A program made the position numbers and the translations under genes. Below are positions 1 through 9,922 of a stretch of DNA of 64,000 bases, piece by piece. Origin of the DNA: Denitromonas iodatirespirans (GTDB lineage Bacteria; Pseudomonadota; Gammaproteobacteria; Burkholderiales; Rhodocyclaceae). The notes below the pieces were generated by a model, which was given only the letters and a program-made list of their open reading frames with translations, did not search any database and had not been told where the DNA came from. The stretch is taken from NCBI RefSeq assembly GCF_018524365.1, contig NZ_JAEKFT010000023.1, forward strand, positions 1 to 64,000. Reading direction: 5' to 3'. Every line of letters starts with the position of its first letter. Position 1 is the stretch's first letter.

Positions 1-114
1 CTTGTCCGGCTCGGGCAACAAGCCCTTGCGCTGGTAGAACCGGATGGTCTCCACATTGACGCCAGCGGCCTTGGCAAAAAGGCCGATGGTCAGGTTTTCA
101 AATTTGCTTTCCAT
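1..114 (-). CDS. merR: MerR mercury-responsive regulator, N-terminal part (cut by window edge)
   Basis: The first 38 codons read [20 protein letters not shown] and continue with [12 protein letters not shown], the typical winged-helix DNA-binding start of MerR. The protein represses, and with Hg(II) activates, the divergent mer operon by untwisting a 19-bp promoter spacer (established for the Tn501/Tn21 family). The Hg-binding cysteines lie in the missing C-terminal part. It starts only 5 bp from the -35 element of the merT promoter. The rest of the gene lies beyond position 1. Confidence 0.95.
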   Translation of the reverse strand, partial: MESKFENLTIGLFAKAAGVNVETIRFYQRKGLLPEPDK

Positions 115-119
115 GCTGC

Positions 120-150
120 TTGATTCCGTACATAGGTACGGAAGTAAGGT
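120..150 (+). promoter_or_regulatory. mer operator/promoter with 19-bp spacer
   Basis: TTGATT (120-125) is the -35 and TAAGGT (145-150) the -10, separated by 19 bp, the over-long spacing characteristic of MerR-activated promoters. The spacer contains the perfect dyad CCGTAC-ATAG-GTACGG (126-141) to which MerR binds. The overall layout matches the Tn501 mer promoter. Confidence 0.93.
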
Positions 151-185
151 TACGTTAGCCAATCCAAATTCGAAAGGACAAGTGT

Positions 186-536
186 ATGTCTGAACCACAC
201 AGCGGGCGCGGCGCGCTCTTCGCTGGTGGGCTAGCTGCCATCCTCGCTTCAACCTGCTGCCTCGGGCCGCTGGTTTTAGTTGCCTTGGGCGTCAGCGGGG
301 CATGGATCGGCAACCTGACCGTGTTGGAGCCGTATCGTCCGGTTTTCATCGGCGCAGCACTGGTGGCATTGTTCTTCGCCTGGCGGCGTATCTACCACCC
401 GGCGCAAGCCTGCAAACCGGGGGACGTATGCGCGATTCCCCAGACACGAGCGACTTACAAGCTCATTTTCTGGATTGTGGCCGCGCTGGTTCTGGTCGCG
501 CTCGGTTTTCCCTACATCGTCCCGTTTTTCTATTAG
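186..536 (+). CDS. merT: MerT inner-membrane mercuric ion transporter
   Basis: 116 residues, the usual MerT length. Three hydrophobic segments (about 10-36, 52-66, 92-114). The Cys24-Cys25 pair in the first helix and the Cys76/Cys82 pair in the cytoplasmic loop are the Hg(II) relay residues known for this family. MerT takes Hg(II) from periplasmic MerP and passes it to cytoplasmic MerA. It is the first gene of merTPFA, directly after the mer promoter. Confidence 0.97.
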   Translation: MSEPHSGRGALFAGGLAAILASTCCLGPLVLVALGVSGAWIGNLTVLEPYRPVFIGAALVALFFAWRRIYHPAQACKPGDVCAIPQTRATYKLIFWIVAALVLVALGFPYIVPFFY

Positions 537-551
537 CCACAGGAGTTTGCA

Positions 552-827
552 ATGAAAAAGCTGTTTGCCTCCCTAGCGCTCGTTGCGGTCATCGCCCCTG
601 TGTGGGCCGCCACCCAAACCGTCACGCTGGCCCTACCAGGCATGACGTGCGCCGCCTGCCCGATCACTGTCAAAAAGGCGATTTCGAAAGTCGATGGCGT
701 CAGTAAAGTTGTCGTGACCTTCGAAGAACGCGAAGCCGTCGTCACCTTCGATGATGCCAAGACCGGCGTGCAGGAGTTGACCGAGGCTACCGAGGGCGCG
801 GGCTACCCATCATCAGTGAAGAACTGA
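552..827 (+). CDS. merP: MerP periplasmic mercury-binding protein
   Basis: 91 residues with a cleavable signal peptide (about 1-19, ending VWA-A) and one heavy-metal-associated domain carrying GMTCAAC (Cys33, Cys36), which binds Hg(II) in the periplasm and delivers it to MerT/MerF. An AGGAG ribosome site lies just upstream. It sits 15 bp after merT. Confidence 0.97.
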   Translation: MKKLFASLALVAVIAPVWAATQTVTLALPGMTCAACPITVKKAISKVDGVSKVVVTFEEREAVVTFDDAKTGVQELTEATEGAGYPSSVKN

Positions 828-829
828 TC

Positions 830-2718
<1,889 letters not shown>

Positions 2719-2899
2719 GAATGAGCCGAGAGTGTGGTTTCGTCGGCGAGAGAAGCTGCTGTTCGAAGTGAATTCCATCTGAACGGCAGGTGGCCCGCGC
2801 ATTGCCGCCTGAGCTATGTCGGATGGTCACGGTCCGAATTGGCCGAGGATCTGCCGTTTGCATTCGGCACTCCTTTCCGCAAAGCACTAGAATTGATCC

Positions 2900-3559
2900 A
2901 TGTGCAATCGCTACATTTCTCCCGAAGATGCCGAAATCGAGCGTTTCTGGGAAGTGGGTCGGCGAAACCCCGTTCCGTTCTGGAAGCCGGACATCTTCCC
3001 GCGTGCGCTTGGTCCATTTGTTCGATCGGCCGCGGATAGCGGGCGTGAGTTGATTGTTGGTCAGTGGGGTCTCATCCCTTGGTTCGCAAAAACGCCCAAA
3101 CTCTCCTTCTCGACAAACAATGCGAGATTCGAAGGCATTGAGAGCAAGGCCTCTTTCAAGCGTTCATGGCAACAAGGAAAACGCTGCATCATCCCCGCCT
3201 GGTCTTTCGATGAGCCTTGCTGGGAAAGTGGCCGGAATGTGTGGTGGACGTTTCGACGATCAGACGGACTTCCCTGGGGGCTGGCTGGCATCTGGAACGC
3301 TTGGACAGATCCCGAGACCGGAGAAATCGTCGAGAGCTACACCATGCTGACCATCAACGCCGACAACCATCCTCTTATGTCGCGCATGCACAAGCCCGAT
3401 CCAAAGCTCGCGGCCGATCAACAAGACAAGCGTAGCGTGATCCCGATCGAATTTTCAGACGTGGATACTTGGTTAAACGGCTCTACCGAGGAGGCCGCCG
3501 CCCTGGCGCGCGTACCGCCAGCCGATGTATTCGACGCTAGTCCAACGAACCAACCTTGA
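2900..3559 (+). CDS. SRAP-family (YedK/HMCES-like) abasic-site protein
   Basis: 219 residues. Start Met is followed by Cys2 (MCNRY), required because this family uses the exposed N-terminal cysteine. Other conserved residues visible: Asn74 in NNARFE, Glu105 in the RCIIPAWSFDEP block, and His164 in SRMHKPDP. Family members form a DNA-protein thiazolidine crosslink with abasic sites in single-stranded DNA and shield them from cleavage (known for E. coli YedK and human HMCES). On a conjugative plasmid this could protect incoming ssDNA (inference). It lies 181 bp after merA and is not obviously part of the mer operon. Confidence 0.92.
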   Translation: MCNRYISPEDAEIERFWEVGRRNPVPFWKPDIFPRALGPFVRSAADSGRELIVGQWGLIPWFAKTPKLSFSTNNARFEGIESKASFKRSWQQGKRCIIPAWSFDEPCWESGRNVWWTFRRSDGLPWGLAGIWNAWTDPETGEIVESYTMLTINADNHPLMSRMHKPDPKLAADQQDKRSVIPIEFSDVDTWLNGSTEEAAALARVPPADVFDASPTNQP

Positions 3560-3633
3560 AGATAGCCGTTGCTTTTATAGAGAACTTATATAGAGTTAGC
3601 GTAATTCAATAACGTTGTATAAGGTTGCTATAG

Positions 3634-4818
3634 ATGAACCCTCGCAACAATCCCTATGCGCCTGGTGCCGGTACACCACCACCAGAGCTGGCCGGCCGCG
3701 ACGAAATACTCGAGAGAGCCAGCGTCGCACTGCACCGAACGGCTCACGGTATGGCTGCGCGAAGCATGATCCTCTACGGACTGCGCGGCGTCGGCAAAAC
3801 CGTCCTGCTTCGCAAAATTTCAGAACAAGCAGAAGAGGCGGGCTGGTTGCCGGTGTTCATGGAAGCGCCCGAATCACGCTCATTACCTGCCCTGCTCGCC
3901 CCCGCATTGAGAGCTGCCATCATTCGTCTGGACAGGCTGGCGGCAGCGAAGAAGGTCATGAGCAGCGCTTGGGGTGCCTTCGCAAGCTTTGTCAGTTCGA
4001 TCAAGGTCCGATACGACGATGTTCAAATCAACCTCGACATCGAGCCCGAGCTTGGCATTGCCGATAGCGGCGACCTGGAGATGGATCTGACCGACCTCTT
4101 CACAGCGCTCGGGACCGCCTCTGCCGAGCGCAACACCGCTATCGTGCTGGCCATCGACGAGCTGCAGTACGTGCCAGAACGCGAACTATCAGCGCTGATC
4201 ACCGCGCTGCACACCATCAACCAGAAGCAATTACCAATCACATTGATCGCCGCAGGCCTCCCCCAATTATTGGGACAGATGGGGCAAGCAAAATCCTACG
4301 CGGAGCGCCTTTTTGAGTTCGTCCCTATCGACCGACTTCCGGACGATGAAGCCACCAGAGCGCTGTGTGTGCCTGCGCAAGCGCAAGGCGTGGAATACAC
4401 CAAGCCCGCGGTTCATGAGGTGCTTGAGCAAACGCAAGGCTACCCATACTTCTTGCAGGAGTGGGGAAAGCAAGCCTGGGCGGTCGCCGATTCATCCCCG
4501 ATCGACGATGACGACGCACGAGCCGCGACTGAGCTCGCGTTAGCCGAGCTCGATGCCAGTTTCTTTCGCGTGCGTTTTGACCGACTGACGCCGGCGGAAA
4601 AGCGTTACGTCCGCGCGATGGCGGAGCTTGGACCAGGAGCTCACCGATCGGGAGAGATCGCCAAGGTGCTAGACAAGCCTATCAACTCCGTCGCACCAAC
4701 CCGCGCCGCGCTCATCAAAAAAGGGATGGTCTTCAGCCCAGCGCATGGAGACACGGCATTTACCGTGCCGCTCTTCGATGGCTACATCATGCGAACCATG
4801 CCTGACCTCACACAATAG
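3634..4818 (+). CDS. AAA ATPase with C-terminal winged-helix (archaeal-ATPase/Orc1-like type)
   Basis: 394 residues. 'LAGRDEILE' (19-27) precedes the Walker A motif GLRGVGKT (49-56, Lys55). Walker B is LAIDELQ with Asp175-Glu176. The C-terminal part (about 310-394) contains a winged-helix-like block (EIAKVLDKPINSVAPTRAAL). This resembles stand-alone ATPases often found on mobile elements. Substrate and role are unknown. No partner gene is fused or overlapping; upstream is an AT-rich 75-bp gap, downstream a 150-bp gap. Confidence 0.8.
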   Translation: MNPRNNPYAPGAGTPPPELAGRDEILERASVALHRTAHGMAARSMILYGLRGVGKTVLLRKISEQAEEAGWLPVFMEAPESRSLPALLAPALRAAIIRLDRLAAAKKVMSSAWGAFASFVSSIKVRYDDVQINLDIEPELGIADSGDLEMDLTDLFTALGTASAERNTAIVLAIDELQYVPERELSALITALHTINQKQLPITLIAAGLPQLLGQMGQAKSYAERLFEFVPIDRLPDDEATRALCVPAQAQGVEYTKPAVHEVLEQTQGYPYFLQEWGKQAWAVADSSPIDDDDARAATELALAELDASFFRVRFDRLTPAEKRYVRAMAELGPGAHRSGEIAKVLDKPINSVAPTRAALIKKGMVFSPAHGDTAFTVPLFDGYIMRTMPDLTQ

Positions 4819-4967
4819 ATTCCGCGTCACCCGCGAATCTGCCGCCTTGACCAGCGGCACCACTCAACACCGGAGACGGCGACAATAGAAATAAAAACCC
4901 TTTAATCCAGCAAGCGACAGGTGCGCACTCAAGATGGCCACACGGCTATTAACTTGAGGAACTGCCC

Positions 4968-5228
4968 ATGGCGCCGAACCTGCAGCAATCAATCACCCAT
5001 TCAGATCTACGCGGCTTGCCGCCTGACGAACAGTGGCGTCGCGCGTACATTGGGTGGATTACGATTTGTGTTAAAACCGCCAGCCGGCTGATCATCGGAA
5101 TATTTGTGATCGTCCCAATCTTCGGACCTACGCTGGCGCGGTCAGAACATTCCCCTGAAGCGCAATCGATCCAGCATGATCAGCCCATGCCGAAGTCTCA
5201 AATTTGCGACTCGGCCTCAGAACGCTAA
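4968..5228 (+). CDS. small hypothetical membrane protein
   Basis: 86 residues with one strongly hydrophobic segment (about 29-57, IGWITICV...LIIGIFVIVPIFG). A GAGGA ribosome site lies 7 bp before the ATG. It precedes the secreted nuclease gene by 16 bp and may be co-transcribed with it. No family recognised; the hydrophilic tail is low in complexity, so the gene is only moderately supported. Confidence 0.5.
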   Translation: MAPNLQQSITHSDLRGLPPDEQWRRAYIGWITICVKTASRLIIGIFVIVPIFGPTLARSEHSPEAQSIQHDQPMPKSQICDSASER

Positions 5229-5244
5229 ACCCTGGAAGAAGCCT

Positions 5245-5751
5245 ATGAACTGGCTCCGCAATCGGATCTTTCTGGCAATACTCGTCGGCGCCGCTCCCTG
5301 GGCCTACGCACAGAACACGCCCACCGGCACCTACACGGGCAAAGTGGTGTCGATCGCGGATGGTGACACCGTCACAGTCCTCGATGGCGCACACACGCAA
5401 CACAAAGTTCGCCTGGCAGGCATCGACGCGCCGGAACGCAAGCAGCCGTTCGGCAAGGTGGCCCGGCAGCATCTCGCGTCCGCAGTGTTCGGAAAGACCG
5501 TCACTATCGAATGGAACAAAATCGATCGCTATCGAAGAGAGATTGGAATAATTCGCCTCAATGGCGCTGACATCAACCTGGCGCTCGTCGATGCTGGCCT
5601 CGCGTGGCACTACAAATTCTACGAACGCGAACAGTCCCCAGAGGACCGACACAGCTACTCGACAGCAGAACAGCGCGCCCGCGCTGCGCGTCGTGGGCTA
5701 TGGAGCGACAACAACCCGTCCCCGCCATGGGAGTTCCGCCGGCGCAAATGA
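5245..5751 (+). CDS. secreted thermonuclease-like (staphylococcal nuclease fold) endonuclease
   Basis: 168 residues from ATG 5245, chosen over an earlier in-frame start because a GGAAGA ribosome site sits directly upstream and the protein then begins with a signal peptide (about 1-22, ending AYAQ). The SNase core is evident: GKVVSIADGDTVTVLDG, KVRLAGIDAPER, then REIGIIRLNG and LVDAGLAWHY. These contain the Asp/Arg/Glu/Arg residues used by the family to cleave DNA/RNA with Ca2+. Probably periplasmic. Such nucleases recur on conjugative plasmids but their role there is unclear. Confidence 0.9.
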   Translation: MNWLRNRIFLAILVGAAPWAYAQNTPTGTYTGKVVSIADGDTVTVLDGAHTQHKVRLAGIDAPERKQPFGKVARQHLASAVFGKTVTIEWNKIDRYRREIGIIRLNGADINLALVDAGLAWHYKFYEREQSPEDRHSYSTAEQRARAARRGLWSDNNPSPPWEFRRRK

Positions 5752-5761
5752 CCTCACGCGC

Positions 5762-5971
5762 TTAATCGGCCGACCCCGACTTCACCAACTCGCAGCCGAT
5801 CGGCAAAAAGCGCACTCCATCGGACGAGACCTCGACCACAAAGGACTCTCGCCCTACGCAGTTCATGCGGAAGGACTGCCCGGCTTCAACCAGACACAAT
5901 ACGACCCCGCGGGCAAACTGCTTGCCTTCGACCCGATACGCCAGGAATTCAACATCACGGTCTTGGGTCAT
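5762..5971 (-). CDS. small hypothetical protein downstream of the relaxase
   Basis: 69-residue reading starting MTQDRDVEFLAYRVEGKQ. The ATG (complement 5969-5971) has a GGAGGGGA ribosome site upstream and lies 19 bp after the relaxase stop, so it would be the last gene of the mobilisation operon. An alternating charged/hydrophobic pattern looks like a small beta-rich domain. No family recognised. It was preferred over the longer in-frame reading to 6148, which overlaps the relaxase. Confidence 0.55.
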   Translation of the reverse strand: MTQDRDVEFLAYRVEGKQFARGVVLCLVEAGQSFRMNCVGRESFVVEVSSDGVRFLPIGCELVKSGSAD

Positions 5972-5990
5972 CCCCCCTCCCCTCCTTAAA

Positions 5991-7064
5991 TTACTCGCGC
6001 CCCTTCCCTGCATCGCGCTGTTCGACACGGTTCGCCTCAATTTTCGCCAAGAGCTGAGAAGCAATCTGTTCCTTCTCGGTCCGCACCTTCGGCATTGCCG
6101 ACACAAACGCATCGACCTGGCTGGCCAGCGCTTTTTCGCCTTGCGCAACTAGCGCCGCGGAAATTGATCGCCACAGCTCCGTGACGGAATCCCGAGTTCG
6201 CTTCAAGGTTTCTTTTCCCGCTTCCGCTTTTAGGCCCCCTGCTTTGAGCTCGTCTGCAACCGACTGAACCTTTCGCCGCATGAAGGTCGATGGCACTGGC
6301 GCCGAGCGAGAGGTCTTTTCGGCAGCTTCCAGACCAGCAAATTCAGCCAGCGATTTCAATCGTTGATGAATCGCATCCTTCTTCGGCGCGCGATTCTCCG
6401 CACGCATCTGGCGAGGCGAGGCATTCGCCGCGACGCCCTGCTCTCTCAACGACGAAGCAAATGCTTCACGCCAATCGCGCAGCGTGGCTTTCCGAACATA
6501 CAACCGCTTGCCCTGCTCGTACTCATGCTCCGCCTTGACGACAAGGTGGACATGGGGATGATCCTGGTCCGTATGCAACACCATGGCATACCGATACTGA
6601 AGGGCAAACTGCTCTCTGGCAAACGCCTTGGCCGCAGCGAGGACCTTTTCGGGCGGCGTATCACCCGGCATCGACAGCACGATGTTGTGAACGACTTTCG
6701 GCCGGTTGTCCTTCTCGCCCTTCGCTGGCGCCCGCCGATACTGCCCCGCCGAAAGCTCAAGGTTCCAGTCGTCCAACATTTCCGCCGCCGCATCCTTGCC
6801 AACAAGCGCGCGATCCTCGTCGGTATGGATCTCGAGCTTGCCATGACGATCAATGTAGCTGAAATGGGCTTTCGCGCCGCTGACCTCTCTGGCGCCACCA
6901 GAGACTTTCACCATAACTTCCGGCGTACGCCCTACCGTTCGCGCTACTGCCGCGACTTGTCCGGGCGACAAGACGAGATTCCCGCCAGGCCCCTTCCGCC
7001 CTCGGCTGACAAGCTCAAACAATGACTCGTCAGTTCGCACCACCGATGCAGTTCGTTTAGGCAT
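5991..7064 (-). CDS. VirD2/MobP-type conjugative relaxase
   Basis: 357 residues. Tyr70 (HFSYIDRHGK) is the candidate nicking tyrosine, and the metal-binding motif is HTDQDHPHVHLVVK, with His164, His171 and His173. It would nick the oriT strand, stay attached to its 5' end and pilot it through the VirD4/VirB machinery. The C-terminal third is an Arg/Lys-rich, helical region without a recognisable primase or helicase. It overlaps the upstream accessory gene by 8 bp. A perfect TATCCTG/C nick-type sequence lies just upstream at 7643-7650. Confidence 0.93.
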   Translation of the reverse strand: MPKRTASVVRTDESLFELVSRGRKGPGGNLVLSPGQVAAVARTVGRTPEVMVKVSGGAREVSGAKAHFSYIDRHGKLEIHTDEDRALVGKDAAAEMLDDWNLELSAGQYRRAPAKGEKDNRPKVVHNIVLSMPGDTPPEKVLAAAKAFAREQFALQYRYAMVLHTDQDHPHVHLVVKAEHEYEQGKRLYVRKATLRDWREAFASSLREQGVAANASPRQMRAENRAPKKDAIHQRLKSLAEFAGLEAAEKTSRSAPVPSTFMRRKVQSVADELKAGGLKAEAGKETLKRTRDSVTELWRSISAALVAQGEKALASQVDAFVSAMPKVRTEKEQIASQLLAKIEANRVEQRDAGKGRE

Positions 7065-7605
7065 TGCCGCCCTCCCAGCTCATCAAGTTTGCGCGGACGA
7101 TTTGCGCGACATGGGCACGAAGATCACCAAGCTGCTGCCGCACTTCGTTTAGGTGCTTTGACAGAGGCTCAGAGCCCTCTTGCTGCCCCGCGTTGATTCC
7201 TCTCGCGATCTGGTTGAGGTTTCGCCCAACAGCACTCAATTCGCTCACGCAGGCTTTCAGCGCACGCACCTCTTCAGGAGGCATCGGTGCCGCGTCCCTC
7301 ACGTGAGCATGTATGAGCATCGAAAGATAGGTGGCTGGAGGCAGGCCGCGTGCCTTCGCACGGCGCTCCAGCGCCGGACCGTCACCGGGTCGATATCGGA
7401 AAGTTGTTCGCTCTTTCGGCCCTCGCCGACCCGGCGCTACGGGTTCGCTATTGAACTGGTGGCCGGCCTCCGCAAGCACCGTCAGGATCACCTCGCGAAG
7501 CAAAGCGGACTCGCTGAGTCCGCGTGCGGAGGCCACTGAAACAAAGTCGTCTTTGACTGGTTTGGGTACTTTCGCGCTGATGAGGGCTTTGTCTGAGCTG
7601 GGCAT
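7057..7605 (-). CDS. MobC-like relaxosome accessory protein
   Basis: 182 residues. An N-terminal ribbon-helix-helix-like segment (ISAKVPKPVKDDFVSVASARGLSESALLRE split over residues 9-38) is followed by a second similar block (about 66-105). The C-terminal motif VGRNLNQIARGIN is the signature of MobC/TraJ-type accessory proteins, which bind oriT and help melt the nick region. It is the first gene of the mobilisation operon and is adjacent to the putative nick site 38 bp upstream. Confidence 0.88.
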   Translation of the reverse strand: MPSSDKALISAKVPKPVKDDFVSVASARGLSESALLREVILTVLAEAGHQFNSEPVAPGRRGPKERTTFRYRPGDGPALERRAKARGLPPATYLSMLIHAHVRDAAPMPPEEVRALKACVSELSAVGRNLNQIARGINAGQQEGSEPLSKHLNEVRQQLGDLRAHVAQIVRANLMSWEGGNA

Positions 7606-7620
7606 ATTCGTGTAGTTCGT

Positions 7621-7650
7621 AATACGTTAGCTGACGCTAGTCTATCCTGC
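7621..7650 (+). other. probable oriT nick region (IncP/Ti-border type)
   Basis: TATCCTGC at 7643-7650 matches the nick consensus YATCCTG/Y of RP4-like and T-DNA border sites; cleavage is expected between 7649 and 7650. An imperfect dyad CGTTAGCTGACG (7625-7636) lies 7 bp upstream, where MOBP relaxases usually bind. It is located just upstream of the mobC-relaxase operon. With this polarity the maintenance and tra genes to the right would enter the recipient first and the relaxase gene last, the usual arrangement. Confidence 0.75.
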
Positions 7651-7767
7651 CTTCAATTCTATGGCAACTATTTGTCATGTTTTGCCTACCTCGTCGAAGC
7701 GAAGCTGAGACCTCGATCCGCGCCGCCGCCCTGCTCCGCAGCTCAATTCTTCCAAGTCGGCCTGGCC

Positions 7768-7792
7768 AAAAAAAACCCGCCAAAATGGCGGG
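7768..7792 (-). terminator. intrinsic terminator of the 9656-7812 minus-strand operon
   Basis: Read on the minus strand: CCCGCC-ATTTT-GGCGGG followed by eight T. It lies 19 bp beyond the stop of the last gene (7812). Confidence 0.9.
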
Positions 7793-7811
7793 CAAAGGAG
7801 GAGCCGGTAAT

Positions 7812-8051
7812 TCACTTCATGTCAGTCCTGGGCCGCCTGGATCTCACCAGGCCGAGAATGGATGAGCCACTCAAAGCGAGGGTCTGCACCAGCAGCCAGA
7901 CCTTTTCATCAAGAATGCAAAAGGCGATCCAACCGACATTCGAAGCAAGGTAAAAACCAAACCCGACACGCAAGAACCTGCCTTGCAAGGCGACCAACCA
8001 GGCACCACAGATGGCGAGGCCGGCCGAAATGAATTCAACAAGCTCAACCAT
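7812..8051 (-). CDS. small membrane protein
   Basis: 79 residues from ATG at complement 8049-8051, chosen because AGGAGG lies 10 bp upstream. Hydrophobic segments at about 4-22, 31-48 and 51-68 suggest two to three membrane passes. It overlaps the upstream gene by 8 bp and is the last gene before the terminator. Its general pattern resembles small YgjV/PnuC-like inner-membrane proteins, but this is a weak resemblance; function unknown. Confidence 0.7.
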   Translation of the reverse strand: MVELVEFISAGLAICGAWLVALQGRFLRVGFGFYLASNVGWIAFCILDEKVWLLVQTLALSGSSILGLVRSRRPRTDMK

Positions 8052-8358
8052 GGAAAGCGCCCTCCTCCCCTTCGCTCGGGCCGTCACATGGGTCTAGAAA
8101 AGACTCCGCCGGGAGACTGTTCAAAAGACACTTCAAATGACGTACGCCCCCTCTGATCAGTCCTCGGGTCTCAACAGGCAACTCAACCCAGGTGCGATGA
8201 ACATAGTGCGGGCGTTGCCCGGCGATGCTCAGGAACAACGCCCGCCGCCGTTCACTCGACGCCTCCCAAACGGATCGCATCGGGTCGTACTGGCCACCCA
8301 AAATTGCGCGGCATTGAGCAAGGGCGAGCTGTGCGGTGCAAATGTCATTCGGCTGCAT
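8044..8358 (-). CDS. hypothetical protein
   Basis: 104 residues, starting MQPNDICTAQLALAQCRAIL. Two Cys in the first 20 residues and an Arg-rich middle (SSERRRALFLSIAGQRPHYV). It overlaps the next gene by 8 bp and follows the methylase-like gene by 17 bp, so it is part of a four-gene minus-strand operon. No family recognised; coupling to neighbours supports it as a real gene. Confidence 0.65.
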   Translation of the reverse strand: MQPNDICTAQLALAQCRAILGGQYDPMRSVWEASSERRRALFLSIAGQRPHYVHRTWVELPVETRGLIRGGVRHLKCLLNSLPAESFLDPCDGPSEGEEGAFHG

Positions 8359-8375
8359 GATGTCCCTCCCCTTCC

Positions 8376-9215
8376 CTACTCAAACAAACCGAGCTGTGCG
8401 CCCGAGGAGATCCGGTCTGACACAATGCGCTCGCGGACAGATCCGATCTGATCGGGAGTGATCGCCGGGCCAGTCACCAGCGCCGAGGGCGCCAACGGCG
8501 CGGCCTCGATCACAGGAGATGTTTCACGGGATCGGCGCAGCTTCAGATCCCAAAAGCCAAGCACGTGTGCCGGCGTCACCCAGTGGGACCAGGTCTCTAG
8601 AGACAAGCTGTTGCCATGAAGCACGATGGCCGGAATGTGCAGCAAGGAAAATTGCACATAGGCCATATGCGCCGCCGTCGGCTCAACATCCGTCGCTGTG
8701 ACATGCATGCACTGCTGATAATTGACTTTGCCACTCAACAAGGCTTCGGCCGCGGCGATCACCATGGCGCCAGCGCCAGCGGCGGGCTCACAAACAGTAA
8801 TGAAGCCGCAGGCTGGCAACTCATCCGGGCCGCTGGGCATCGTCATTTGCGCCATCAATGCGGCCACCGGGTACGGGGTGAAGAACTGGCCGTGCCATTG
8901 GCTGTGAAGTTCCAGGGCACCAAAGATCTCGCCTAAAGCATCATGGAAGCCGAGCGAGAGAGATTCCGTGAGATGGGCCAGCATGAGAGGAAACAAACCC
9001 ACTTGCGTGCTCGTATAACCGGCGACTATCTCCATGTATCGCGCTTCTCGCGCATCGAACTGACCGCGATCCACTGCATTCGAAAACGACAGCGCCGATA
9101 GCTCGCAGAAATCGCGGAATACTTCATGTGCTCGGCGGTTCGTCGCGACCTGCCGAAGCGTTTTGATAAACGCCTGCTGGTGCATATCGAGCCCGCTATA
9201 ATTGCCCTTAGCCAT
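8376..9215 (-). CDS. DNA N6-adenine methylase-like protein lacking the NPPY catalytic motif
   Basis: 279 residues from ATG at complement 9213-9215, which has GGAG nine bases upstream. The SAM-binding motif I is clear (VCEPAAGAGAMVIA), preceded by a TPYPVAALMAQM block like the QFFTP region of type I M subunits (GQFFTPYPVAAL). A DVEPTAAHMAYVQ block follows. The expected (N/D)PP(Y/F) catalytic motif is replaced by a TPAHVLGFW segment. It may bind SAM and DNA without methylating, or methylate by a variant motif. It lies upstream of two small genes in an operon. Confidence 0.75.
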   Translation of the reverse strand: MAKGNYSGLDMHQQAFIKTLRQVATNRRAHEVFRDFCELSALSFSNAVDRGQFDAREARYMEIVAGYTSTQVGLFPLMLAHLTESLSLGFHDALGEIFGALELHSQWHGQFFTPYPVAALMAQMTMPSGPDELPACGFITVCEPAAGAGAMVIAAAEALLSGKVNYQQCMHVTATDVEPTAAHMAYVQFSLLHIPAIVLHGNSLSLETWSHWVTPAHVLGFWDLKLRRSRETSPVIEAAPLAPSALVTGPAITPDQIGSVRERIVSDRISSGAQLGLFE

Positions 9216-9281
9216 TTCACGCATCTCCGTGAGGTGGTTAGACGCCCGGCGCTGCGCCAACATCGCCGGGCGTCGTCTTAA

Positions 9282-9656
9282 TCAAATTCCGTTTTTCGCG
9301 ACCGATATCTCTGCATCAGTCCAATGCGCCTGAACATAGGCCAGCAACCCGAGACCCGCGCGATACGCCAGCGCGCGAACACCGTCGCCGCTCTCCTTCA
9401 AACGCTTCGCCAGCACGCGATACACCTGCGCGTGTGCCCGGCAATCTTCAGCCTTCTCGAAATATCCCTGAGCCGACAATGCAAATTCCCCGGCTGCTCG
9501 CATGTGGTCCTCAATTTCTGAAAGACGCTTCATTACCTCGTCGTCTGGATGAGGGAGCCGCTGCACCCACGCGAGTCCGGGAACGAAAACCACCCCTGCC
9601 GGCTGGTGAGCCTCAGCGTTGGCCGTTTTGCTTTGGATGTTTGTTGCTGTGTTCAT
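9282..9656 (-). CDS. hypothetical protein, first gene of the small-gene operon
   Basis: 124 residues from ATG at complement 9654-9656, preceded by AGGAGG at 5-bp spacing. Longer upstream readings are Arg/Pro-rich translations of the hairpin region and were discounted. The protein is largely helical (EVMKRLSEIEDHMRAAGEFAL, AEDCRAHAQVYRVLAKRLKE) with no recognised domain. It precedes the methylase-like gene by 66 bp. Confidence 0.7.
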   Translation of the reverse strand: MNTATNIQSKTANAEAHQPAGVVFVPGLAWVQRLPHPDDEVMKRLSEIEDHMRAAGEFALSAQGYFEKAEDCRAHAQVYRVLAKRLKESGDGVRALAYRAGLGLLAYVQAHWTDAEISVAKNGI

Positions 9657-9698
9657 GATGACCTCCTGTCGTGTTGGATCTGCCTGCTGGAGCCGCCT

Positions 9699-9845
9699 CG
9701 ACGCATGACTTGCGAGTGCGGCGGGCAGAACAAGGGCACGCCCGGAGGCCGCATGCGGAGCGCAGGGCGCAGCCCGAGCACCGAACGGGTGAGGACGTGG
9801 GCGTAGCCGAACCCTTGTTCTGCCCGCCGCAGGAGCTATGCGTCG
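9699..9845. ncRNA. long inverted repeat, candidate structured RNA or 5' leader
   Basis: Perfect 19-bp arms GCGGCGGGCAGAACAAGGG (9718-9736) and its complement (9812-9830) are flanked by outer arms CGACGCAT (9699-9706) and ATGCGTCG (9838-9845). The interior is GC-rich and itself foldable (CCGCATGCGG near 9749). There is no ORF with a plausible start. The element lies immediately upstream of the 9656-7812 minus-strand operon. It could be a structured leader, a small RNA or a cruciform; strand of transcription is not known. Confidence 0.45.
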
Positions 9846-9922
9846 ATAAGAGGCGGATTCAGCAGGTAGGTCCAACACAGGTGCTGGAACACCGCCACGG
9901 GGTGACATCCGAAGTAAAACGG

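Noticed and set aside
9657..9908. N-terminal extension of the 9282 gene into the hairpin region
   Set aside because: Arg/Pro/Ala-rich translation of a structured region; the ATG at 9656 has an ideal AGGAGG site.
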